From Planctomycetota bacterium (GTDB taxonomy: Bacteria; Planctomycetota; Phycisphaerae; UBA1845): a stretch of 6,139 bases of DNA. A program made the translations under genes and the position numbers. A model generated the notes under the pieces. It was not told the DNA's origin, did not search any database, and saw only the letters and a program-made list of their open reading frames with translations. Shown here piece by piece: positions 1 to 5,467 of this stretch. Positions within the stretch are counted from its first letter, which is position 1. Each line of letters begins with the position of its first letter. The stretch is from the NCBI GenBank assembly GCA_022566435.1, contig JADFIX010000164.1, positions 1,182 through 7,320 of the forward strand, written 5' to 3'.

Positions 1-2
1 GC

Positions 3-956
3 ATCTGGGACCTGAAGACGGGAGGAGAGATTCGTCGGTGGGAACTCGACGGGGAAATCCATGCCGTATCTTTCTCGCCAGACGGTCGATTCCTGGCATC
101 CGGTTCAGCAAAGAAGTTCTTTTTGTCTGCCCAAGATGAGAAGCAGAAAGTGAATATATGGGATGTGGGAACGGGGATCGAGGTGGGCAGCCTTAGTGGA
201 CCGATGACGGAGATCAACAGCCTGGCATTCTCCCCGGACGGGACACAACTAGCTGCTGGCGTGGGGTCCTATAAGGGAGGAGGTGGGATCTTAATCTGGG
301 AGGTCAGGTCTGGCCAGTTGACGCAAGAGCTGAGCGGGCTGAAGAAAGGAATCGCATCGCTCGCCTTCTCCCCGAACGGTCTCTTCCTTGCCTCGGGAGG
401 CTTCGATCGCAGGATTCGGCATGCGCGGAATCTCGGGAAAATCAACGGTGGGCGGATTCGGCACTCGAAGACGCGCATTGCGAAACGGCCCTCGGTTTCC
501 CATGAAAAGAAACAGGAACGCAAAGACAATGCACGCCACCATGATAGACCGGTGACTCCACCTGGACCCGGTGGAGTTTTCCTGTCCCTGCCTGCTATGC
601 CTCAAGGCCACGAAGGCTACCAAAGCGGCCAATATCCATGTCCAATTCATAATTTTTGCCTGTCACTCGATAAAGCCCTTCTCGCGGATGTCAGCATTTC
701 GTTCATCGATCCGCTGATGGACCGTACGCTACGACGACTTCGGCGCCTGCGGCTTGAATCCGTCATCCGGTTGATTCGTAACAAATGGGGCTGCTTCACG
801 ACGCTTTCCTCGCAATGCAGCCACAACAAAGAACATCATCGTCGACATCACCAAGCCGGTAATCATCGCGACGTCTCCTTCGACCCCCTCGTCGCCGAGG
901 TGCCGTGCCATGAAAGTAATCGTGGCACCAATCCCAAAGAGAGATACGGTCATTAG
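3..956 (+). CDS. WD40 repeat protein, 3' portion, broken near 420
   Basis: The frame is open from the left edge, so the 5' end is off the window. Residues 1-139 (positions 3-420) are WD40 beta-propeller sequence. There is a repeat tail (IWDLKTG), a repeat starting HAVSFSPDGRFLASG and ending NIWDVGTG, another starting INSLAFSPDGTQLAAG and ending ILIWEVRSG, and a third, IASLAFSPNGLFLASGGFDRRIR, which stops where IWD should follow. From about 420 the frame stays open to a TAG at 954-956, but residues 140-317 have no WD40 character. They are antisense to the small membrane protein gene and to the end of the kinase gene, so I take them as read-through and not as a real domain. WD40 propellers are protein-binding scaffolds; in planctomycetes they often form the C-terminal part of kinases or of cytochrome-type proteins, and which applies here cannot be seen. 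The gene is best regarded as truncated by a rearrangement or misjoin. The WD40 identity is secure; the end coordinate is only the formal stop. Confidence 0.7.
   Translation: MWDLKTGGEIRRWELDGEIHAVSFSPDGRFLASGSAKKFFLSAQDEKQKVNIWDVGTGIEVGSLSGPMTEINSLAFSPDGTQLAAGVGSYKGGGGILIWEVRSGQLTQELSGLKKGIASLAFSPNGLFLASGGFDRRIRHARNLGKINGGRIRHSKTRIAKRPSVSHEKKQERKDNARHHDRPVTPPGPGGVFLSLPAMPQGHEGYQSGQYPCPIHNFCLSLDKALLADVSISFIDPLMDRTLRRLRRLRLESVIRLIRNKWGCFTTLSSQCSHNKEHHRRHHQAGNHRDVSFDPLVAEVPCHESNRGTNPKERYGH
291..650 (-). CDS. Small membrane protein with two predicted helices, 3' end probably replaced
   Basis: An ATG at 648-650 opens a 119-residue frame ending in TAA at 291-293. Residues 4-16 (TWILAALVAFVAL) and about 36-50 (IMVACIVFAFLFLFM) are hydrophobic, consistent with two membrane helices joined by a basic, polar loop. 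Residues 58-80 are a proline-rich tail containing RVPNP and RMPNP. From about residue 78 onward the sequence is simply the reverse strand of the WD40 gene, so the native C-terminus is probably missing. A modest ribosome-binding sequence (ACAGG) sits about 8 bases before the ATG. The gene starts 78 bases after the kinase stop on the same strand, so it may be the last gene of the kinase operon. I do not recognise a family. The first 77 or so residues look real; the remainder does not. Confidence 0.55.
   Translation of the reverse strand: MNWTWILAALVAFVALRHSRQGQENSTGSRWSHRSIMVACIVFAFLFLFMGNRGPFRNARLRVPNPPTVDFPEIPRMPNPAIEASRGKEETVRGEGERCDSFLQPAQLLRQLARPDLPD
555..580 (+). terminator. Hairpin with short T run, terminator-like on the plus strand
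   Basis: ACTCCACC (555-562) and GGTGGAGT (570-577) are perfect 8-base complements around a 7-base loop, followed by TTTT (577-580) and then CC. On the plus strand this resembles a short intrinsic terminator and would lie downstream of the truncated WD40 frame. It also lies inside the coding sequence of the minus-strand small membrane protein, so it may be chance or a coding-strand hairpin. The T run is short, hence low confidence. Confidence 0.25.
647..706 (-). CDS. Possible 19-residue ORF coupled to the small membrane protein
   Basis: In the 78-base gap after the kinase stop, an ATG at 704-706 opens the frame MNEMLTSARRALSSDRQKL. Its TGA (647-649) overlaps the ATG of the downstream small membrane protein as ATGA, an arrangement typical of translational coupling. 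The ribosome-binding sequence before it is weak (GCGGA), and a frame this short can occur by chance. I see no family resemblance. It is recorded because of the exact stop-start overlap only. Confidence 0.15.
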   Translation of the reverse strand: MNEMLTSARRALSSDRQKL

Positions 957-2996
957 GAACGGTCGAAGCCACTCACGCCAGAATCCCGGTTGGCTCATCG
1001 GCGTCACCTTGCGTATCGTAAACAGCATCATCGTGCCGCAAGCAATGCTACCCAAGACGACGCCGGTCGTATTGTCATGGCGCCAATCGGCAAGGGCAGC
1101 CAGCAAGATGGTTGAAATCATGCCGCCTACCAGAAGGAAGGAGACGATTCCGAAGAAGCCGCGTGTCGCGCCCCAGCGCTCCAGGCTTCTTCCGGAGCTA
1201 ATCCCTTGGAAACCAAATTCCGCGTGCATCGAAGATTCTCCTTCCACAGGTACGGCAACCGGCGGGCCGGCATGCGATTGTTCAGGGGTTTGCACGTCCG
1301 TTCGCTCTTGACCCGACTCTTGGGCATTTTCCAGTGGGTGCCGCGCGCGTTCGCCAGTGATGGGGATCGCCTTCCTACCCGTTGCTTGTGCGATCAGTGT
1401 CACCATTCCGGCAACTGCGGCCGAGAGCAGCACTAGATCATCGGGCTCGGAGTTGGAGATCGCTCCCATAATAGCAGTCGCCAACAGTGCCCCGAATCCT
1501 ACCCAAATAGCGCTACCGAAACTGACACGTCCGACCAAACCCCGCTCGAAATGACGGCGCCAGTCGGCGAATACCGCGACGATCATCAAACCGAGCCAAA
1601 CGGCCAGACCGGCGTCATGGTACTTGAAGGACTGAAGCATCGGCATACCGGCAACTCCCAGCAAGGGAGCGCAACACCCCGCATGGATGACCCGTGACGA
1701 AAAGTTCTTGCCGTAGGGAACGTTGAACCATCGCACGGCACGTCGCGCGAGTGACAGCCCTAGAACCATGGCCATAGTCATCATACCCGCCGACGCACCG
1801 ACTTCTCCGTGGAAACAATTGGCGAAGAAGACTGCCATGGCGATGGCTAGAATGACGGTCATCACGATGGCCTGACCTCGAGCCGGTCGCAGCTCCTCTA
1901 GCGGCGGCAATTCGACCGGCGTCTCCGGCGGAGACACCGGCCGGGCAGCACGCGGCTTTCCTTTGCCTTTGTCGAGTTTCGCAATTTTCTGTTTGATCTT
2001 GCGCGAGATCCGATCCTGCGTGCGCGCCAGTCGTTTCGGTAGCTCCGTCGATTTGGGAGCCTGACGCGGTGGTGGCGGCGGTTGGGGGCTTCGCGCCCCG
2101 TGGTAGGGATTCGGCGACGGAACCGGCGACGGTGCGGGAACGGCGCCCCCCTGACGTACCGCACCTTCGAGACTCCGAATGCTGAACCCGTCCAGACTTC
2201 GTTTGACCTCATCCACCTCGAGCAACGACTCGACCATTTCGTTGACGGTTTGGTATCGATTGGCCGGGTCCTTCTCCAACGCCTTGCGGATCACATCGCC
2301 GAAGGGATGAGGCAACTCGTCTAGCTCCGGCTGGGCGGTCAAGTGCTTCATCAGCACTTCGGCCATGCTCGAACCTTCGAACGGCACCTTGCCCAGCAGC
2401 ATTTCGTAGAGCATCACGCCCAGGGCATAAATATCGACGCCGTGCGAGTAATTCCCACTACCGATCTCCGGGGCCATGTAGTGGACGGTTCCGATGCTTG
2501 CCGTCTGGGCGCTATGTCGCGAGATCGAGATGAACTTGCTCAGTCCGTAGTCGCCGATCTTGACATACCCGTCGTCGTAGAACAAGTTGCCCGGTTTCAA
2601 ATCACGATGCACGATGCCGCGATCGTGCAAGTAAGAAAGGCCTTTGGCGATCTCTCTGACAAAAAACGTGGCTTTTTGCGGACCGAACCCTTTCGGCTCT
2701 GCGATGAGCATATCGCGCAACGACGGACCGGAGCAGTATTCCATGATGATGAAGTAGTCGCCGTCCGCGTTCTTCTTGACGTCGAATATGGATACCAGAT
2801 GAGGGCTCTTCAGATTGATACAATGACTCACGCCCCGCAATTCGATCTGCGGATTCTCTCTGAGGTATTTGAGGGCGACTTCACGTCCGCCGTCGCTTAC
2901 GGCGTAGTACACCTCGCCGAAACCACCCGAGCCGACGGCACGCTGAATCGTGTAGTCGTCGAGTGGTCGATCACCATGTTTGAATGTATAGGCCAT
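729..2996 (-). CDS. Hanks-type Ser/Thr protein kinase with a multi-pass C-terminal membrane domain
   Basis: This 755-residue protein has an N-terminal eukaryotic-like Ser/Thr kinase domain (about residues 15-262). Visible elements are the glycine-rich loop GSGGFG (22-27), the ATP-binding lysine in VALK (K43), the catalytic loop HRDLKPGN (130-137, D132 as catalytic base), the metal-binding triad as DYG (149-151) instead of the usual DFG, APE (175-177), the structural aspartate in GVDIYALG (D188) and R247 in the last helix. All key catalytic residues are present, so it should be active. A proline-rich and then basic linker (about 285-372) follows. After it come about ten hydrophobic segments, roughly 375-395, 402-417, 441-455, 462-478, 493-513, 520-538, 613-637, 645-661, 680-697 and 707-728, with a hydrophilic loop at 540-610. 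No extracellular sensor domain such as PASTA is visible. I chose ATG at 2994-2996 because AGGAAG lies 9 bases upstream and the protein then begins MAYTFKHGDRPLDDY, just before the kinase fold. An in-frame TTG at 3075-3077 would add 27 residues and leave 3 bases to the FHA gene. The kinase assignment is firm; start and substrate are uncertain. Confidence 0.93.
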   Translation of the reverse strand: MAYTFKHGDRPLDDYTIQRAVGSGGFGEVYYAVSDGGREVALKYLRENPQIELRGVSHCINLKSPHLVSIFDVKKNADGDYFIIMEYCSGPSLRDMLIAEPKGFGPQKATFFVREIAKGLSYLHDRGIVHRDLKPGNLFYDDGYVKIGDYGLSKFISISRHSAQTASIGTVHYMAPEIGSGNYSHGVDIYALGVMLYEMLLGKVPFEGSSMAEVLMKHLTAQPELDELPHPFGDVIRKALEKDPANRYQTVNEMVESLLEVDEVKRSLDGFSIRSLEGAVRQGGAVPAPSPVPSPNPYHGARSPQPPPPPRQAPKSTELPKRLARTQDRISRKIKQKIAKLDKGKGKPRAARPVSPPETPVELPPLEELRPARGQAIVMTVILAIAMAVFFANCFHGEVGASAGMMTMAMVLGLSLARRAVRWFNVPYGKNFSSRVIHAGCCAPLLGVAGMPMLQSFKYHDAGLAVWLGLMIVAVFADWRRHFERGLVGRVSFGSAIWVGFGALLATAIMGAISNSEPDDLVLLSAAVAGMVTLIAQATGRKAIPITGERARHPLENAQESGQERTDVQTPEQSHAGPPVAVPVEGESSMHAEFGFQGISSGRSLERWGATRGFFGIVSFLLVGGMISTILLAALADWRHDNTTGVVLGSIACGTMMLFTIRKVTPMSQPGFWREWLRPFLMTVSLFGIGATITFMARHLGDEGVEGDVAMITGLVMSTMMFFVVAALRGKRREAAPFVTNQPDDGFKPQAPKSS

Positions 2997-3005
2997 GGTT
3001 CGCTG

Positions 3006-3011
3006 CTTCCT
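3006..3011 (-). promoter_or_regulatory. Ribosome-binding site of the kinase gene
   Basis: The minus strand reads AGGAAG here, 9 bases before the ATG at 2994-2996. It is what decides between this start and the in-frame TTG at 3075-3077, for which I see no comparable site. Confidence 0.6.
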
Positions 3012-3046
3012 GCTGTTCTCGCTAAGACTCCGGCACTTGTCGGCTC

Positions 3047-3068
3047 TACGACCATCCGATTGGTCGTA
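3047..3068 (-). promoter_or_regulatory. Intercistronic hairpin between the FHA and kinase genes
   Basis: TACGACCA (3047-3054) and TGGTCGTA (3061-3068) form a perfect 8-pair stem around a 6-base loop. It begins 13 bases after the FHA stop codon and lies upstream of the kinase ribosome-binding site. No T run follows, so it is not a classical terminator. It could set the ratio of the two products by RNA processing or protection. If the kinase really starts at the TTG at 3077, the hairpin would be inside the coding region, so its placement mildly supports the ATG start. Confidence 0.4.
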
Positions 3069-3080
3069 TCGATTCAAATA

Positions 3081-4685
3081 TCAGGCGGTACGTCCGGGCG
3101 TGCGGATGGTCCAAGGTTGGACCACCAGACTCGCCCCTGCGATCTCCATCGTTTCACCCATGATCAACGGACGCGCTTCGTTATCCACGTGGCCGTCGCT
3201 CTTGGGCCTGATCCACAATGCACCGCCTCTTTCGAATAAGATGAGTGGTAGGGACGCGTGTCGGCACTGAATGTGTGCCGTGGGACCTTGACCGATGGTC
3301 GCCTGACGACTGAACATCACGATTCGTCGCACATCGTTGGGCATTTTTGTGGTATCGCTCAGGTCGAACACCGCGGTCGGGCTCTTTCGGCTCGGCAGCC
3401 GAAACGTCATCTTGGCCTTTCGCCCCAGTACGATGCGATCGCTGTCCCGGAGCAGTTGGTGCTTCGCCTTGCGGCCTCCGATCTCGATCTCCTTAGCGGA
3501 AAAGAGGAAATAGTCCTCGTCGACGCGCGACACATTGGCATGTCGCTCATTGAGATCACTATATATGGCCATGTCCGCGGGATGGGTGGTCGCGGCCCGT
3601 CCGATCGACGCATTGTCACCACGAATGATCAGGTAACTCCCGCCGCCGTTGATCAGCAGCAGAACACGGTCGGGCATTCCGGACTTCGTGCCTACCCGGT
3701 GGGGCAAGGCCACGGTGTCGTCCGGCGAGAACAGCTTGGCGGCTGGGCGGCCGGCGGCCACCGGCAGGTCGACTTTGTCATCGGCGAGGCTTTCGCCCAA
3801 CGGACCGGCCGTCAATTCGGTGAGTACGTCGTCGAGATTCCGCAGGCGTCCCACCACTTGCTTGAGCCAGCCGGCCTTGGGGAGCAGACGCTGGAGACTC
3901 ATCGCATCACGACGAGCCTCCATATAGCGATGGGCCCGCATATTCTTACCCGCCTGCTTTGCCAGCCCGAGCATATCAGCCGCCTCTTGCTTCTCGGGGA
4001 GGTTGTCTCCCAGCGATCCGAGACAGGCCAACTCATCCGCGGCCCGACCGATTCGTCCTTCAATGATCGCAGACTTGACATTCCGCAGGACGCTCGCGCA
4101 AAGATTGGCTTCGATTCGCGCAAGATCCGCGCTGTAGGCGTCCGCGGCTTTCGCTCGGCGGATGCCTTCGGCTGCTTGACTAAGCTGACCCTGCACGATT
4201 AAGTTCTTGATGAACTTCACCGCCTCGTCCACGTCTGCCAGCTTTTCATCGGCCTGATGGCGAAGCTGCTCGCCCGCCCGATCACCTTGACTGACTTCGT
4301 CGAGCATTCTCCTGCCGGCCACGAGCGAACCGTGTTCGATCCTGCGGCGGGCTGATTGCAGTCGCTCCTGCCGCGATTGGGCTTTTCGGTTTTGCTCCGC
4401 TTCCACGGTGCGCACCTGTTCGCGGAGTTCGACGATCTTCTCCTTCATGACACCGCCGGTTTCCGCCCGGTCGAGATCTACCAGCGCTTCGGTAAAGCGA
4501 TCATCCTGGAAGTGTTTGCGGGCACGCTTTAGGAACCGATCGGTGAGAGCGGCAAGGACGGCCGCACCGCGGCGGTGCTCACGAACGTCTGGTGCGAGGG
4601 CGAGACGGTAGGCTTCGTCCAGCCGGCCCTGCTTGAGCGCATTCTCGGCCGCTTTCAACCGGACGAATAGCAACTGGCTCAGCAT
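3081..4685 (-). CDS. Helical-repeat protein with one clear and one degenerate FHA domain
   Basis: The 534-residue product has two halves. Residues 1 to about 290 are mostly charged, alanine-rich amphipathic helices arranged as hairpins of about 35-40 residues with TPR-like spacing (for example AAENALKQGRLDEAYRLAL at 12-30, ARKHFQDDRFTEALVDLDRA at 55-74, and IIEGRIGRAADELACLG at 207-223). This suggests a protein-binding solenoid. Residues about 338-432 form an FHA-type beta-sandwich: IGR at 361-363, NERH at 379-382 where the family usually has SxxH or SRH, and EIGG at 401-404. A second, weaker copy follows at about 452-525, with TIGQ at 463-466, CRHA at 474-477 and a strand ending SLVVQPW. FHA domains bind phosphothreonine peptides. 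No signal peptide or membrane helix is seen, so it is probably cytoplasmic. The ATG at 4683-4685 has an excellent AAGGAG site 6 bases upstream. The kinase gene follows on the same strand, so the protein probably recognises the kinase or its substrates. Confidence 0.85.
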   Translation of the reverse strand: MLSQLLFVRLKAAENALKQGRLDEAYRLALAPDVREHRRGAAVLAALTDRFLKRARKHFQDDRFTEALVDLDRAETGGVMKEKIVELREQVRTVEAEQNRKAQSRQERLQSARRRIEHGSLVAGRRMLDEVSQGDRAGEQLRHQADEKLADVDEAVKFIKNLIVQGQLSQAAEGIRRAKAADAYSADLARIEANLCASVLRNVKSAIIEGRIGRAADELACLGSLGDNLPEKQEAADMLGLAKQAGKNMRAHRYMEARRDAMSLQRLLPKAGWLKQVVGRLRNLDDVLTELTAGPLGESLADDKVDLPVAAGRPAAKLFSPDDTVALPHRVGTKSGMPDRVLLLINGGGSYLIIRGDNASIGRAATTHPADMAIYSDLNERHANVSRVDEDYFLFSAKEIEIGGRKAKHQLLRDSDRIVLGRKAKMTFRLPSRKSPTAVFDLSDTTKMPNDVRRIVMFSRQATIGQGPTAHIQCRHASLPLILFERGGALWIRPKSDGHVDNEARPLIMGETMEIAGASLVVQPWTIRTPGRTA

Positions 4686-4691
4686 GCGACA

Positions 4692-4697
4692 CTCCTT
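4692..4697 (-). promoter_or_regulatory. Strong ribosome-binding site of the FHA gene
   Basis: The minus strand reads AAGGAG, 6 bases before the ATG at 4683-4685. It is the best Shine-Dalgarno match in the window and fixes the FHA start. Confidence 0.75.
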
Positions 4698-4702
4698 ACG
4701 TC

Positions 4703-4723
4703 GATCGGGCCACCGACCCGATC
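4703..4723 (-). promoter_or_regulatory. Hairpin just upstream of the FHA ribosome-binding site
   Basis: GATCGGG (4703-4709) and CCCGATC (4717-4723) pair perfectly around a 7-base loop. On the minus-strand transcript the stem ends 5 bases before the AAGGAG site, and it overlaps the stop codon of the upstream 63-residue ORF. There is no T run, so a role in translation initiation or mRNA stability is more likely than termination. The function is inferred from position only. Confidence 0.35.
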
Positions 4724-4913
4724 ATAGTCTTCCAAGATGCCGGAGCCAATCCATCTCCGTTCGGTCCGGCGCGTTCCACACGGCGGTGAGGCCGTTCTTA
4801 CAATGCTGAATTCGCACCCGAGGCCGAATTATTCGCCTGACCGGCCGTTGAGACTCTCCTTGGGCCGTGCCGCCAGGGGACCCTTTCTGCCGCTCGATCC
4901 AAAGGGTTTGCAC
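4722..4913 (-). CDS. Possible 63-residue hypothetical protein upstream of the FHA gene
   Basis: The frame is open on the minus strand from just after a TAA at 4974-4976 to a TGA at 4722-4724. The only usable start I see is GTG at 4911-4913, which has no proper ribosome-binding site (GGGAG lies too close). The product is basic, with an arginine-rich middle (RPVRRIIRPRVRI) and an acidic/aromatic end (APDRTEMDWLRHLGRL). I recognise no family, signal peptide or membrane helix. In its favour are the absence of another gene in this gap and its position 36 bases before the FHA start on the same strand. Against it are the poor start and short length. Confidence 0.3.
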   Translation of the reverse strand: MQTLWIERQKGSPGGTAQGESQRPVRRIIRPRVRIQHCKNGLTAVWNAPDRTEMDWLRHLGRL

Positions 4914-4962
4914 GCTCCCGTTGTCGAATCGAGTTCTGTCATCGGGCGGTCTCTGTCGTCGT

Positions 4963-4989
4963 TTTATGTCGGTTTATCGGACCGTCCAA
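4963..4989 (-). promoter_or_regulatory. Weak candidate promoter for the FHA-kinase operon
   Basis: On the minus strand TTGGAC (4984-4989) and CATAAA (4963-4968) are spaced by 15 bases and resemble -35 and -10 boxes imperfectly. The spacing is short of the usual 17. It lies upstream of the 63-residue ORF and FHA gene, where an operon promoter is expected. The -35-like box falls within one arm of the inverted repeat at 4984-5009. Confidence 0.2.
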
Positions 4990-5009
4990 GCCGACAATCG
5001 GCATTGGAC
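4984..5009. repeat. Long imperfect inverted repeat upstream of the FHA operon
   Basis: GTCCAAGCCGA (4984-4994) pairs with TCGGCATTGGAC (4998-5009) around a CAA loop, giving 11 pairs with one bulged base. Neither side has a T run, so it is not an ordinary intrinsic terminator. It lies 43 bases beyond the stop of the 96-residue gene and just before the possible FHA-operon promoter. It could be a transcript end structure for the former or an operator or attenuator for the latter. Confidence 0.4.
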
Positions 5010-5052
5010 TGCGAGCAAGAGCATCTGATTCGATGATTGGCAGGCCCACGGG

Positions 5053-5343
5053 CTAGAGGTCGGATCCTTTTTTTCTGGACGGTCCCTTGTTAAGCCAGGT
5101 TTTCAGATTGCGGGCCAACACCTCAGGGTCGCGCGTTTCGAGGATGTGGGTGGCGACTGACTGCGGCGTCCCGAGCTTGTCGAGCGCCGTGGCGATGCGC
5201 TTCCAAATCCGATCCACCTTGGATTCCCCTTCGGCCAAGTATAGCTCCGAAACTAGCTCCCCGAGGCGATTGAGCATGATCTCGTCGCGGTGGTCATAAT
5301 ACCGCTTGATGATTCGATCCTGATGGGGAGATCGATCAGCCAT
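5053..5343 (-). CDS. Conserved-looking hypothetical protein, 96 residues
   Basis: The ATG at 5341-5343 opens a 96-residue, mainly helical, charged protein beginning MADRSPHQDRIIKRYYDHRDE and ending in a basic tail (GPSRKKGSDL). The block RIIKRYYDHRDEIMLNRLGE followed by a helix rich in E, L and K, then TPQSVATHIL and LARNLKTWL, has the look of a short planctomycete hypothetical family; that is from memory of similar sequences and not a search. No cofactor motif, signal peptide or membrane helix is visible, so it is probably a soluble cytoplasmic protein. The ribosome-binding sequence is weak. It lies between a strong terminator on its 5' side and an inverted repeat after its stop, so it probably forms its own transcription unit. 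Function unknown. Confidence 0.75.
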   Translation of the reverse strand: MADRSPHQDRIIKRYYDHRDEIMLNRLGELVSELYLAEGESKVDRIWKRIATALDKLGTPQSVATHILETRDPEVLARNLKTWLNKGPSRKKGSDL

Positions 5344-5349
5344 AGCATG

Positions 5350-5378
5350 TGACTAATCCACCACGCCGCCAACGTCAA
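5350..5378 (-). promoter_or_regulatory. Weak candidate promoter of the 96-residue gene
   Basis: The minus strand reads TTGACG (5373-5378), a good -35 match, with a 17-base spacer and TAGTCA (5350-5355) as a poor -10. If real, transcription would begin almost at the ATG (5343), giving a nearly leaderless mRNA, which would fit the lack of a clear ribosome-binding site. The poor -10 keeps confidence low. Confidence 0.2.
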
Positions 5379-5413
5379 TCTACCGGCCGGGACGTTCCTT
5401 CGGCGAAGCCACG

Positions 5414-5450
5414 AAAAAGCCCCTCGGACCGAAAAACCGATCCGAGGGGC
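5414..5450 (-). terminator. Intrinsic terminator of the thrombospondin-repeat gene
   Basis: Read on the minus strand, GCCCCTCGGA (5441-5450) and TCCGAGGGGC (5419-5428) form a perfect 10-pair GC-rich stem around a 12-base loop, followed directly by five T (5414-5418). It lies 43 bases past the stop of the repeat-protein gene, oriented to end that transcript. The plus strand has no T run on the other side, so it is one-directional. It separates this gene from the 96-residue gene. Confidence 0.88.
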
Positions 5451-5467
5451 GAAAAGACATCCAAATC

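Noticed and set aside
2997..3077. TTG at 3075-3077 as the kinase start
   Set aside because: It lacks a visible ribosome-binding site, while the ATG at 2994-2996 has AGGAAG at 9 bases and starts just before the kinase fold. Not excluded, only less likely.
2343..3239. 298-codon open frame on the plus strand
   Set aside because: It is exactly antisense to the kinase domain, whose motifs are unmistakable; its own translation shows no domain and is explained by GC-rich codon structure.
3258..4202. 314-codon open frame on the plus strand
   Set aside because: It is antisense to the FHA protein gene, which has a strong ribosome-binding site and recognisable domains; no motif in the plus-strand product.
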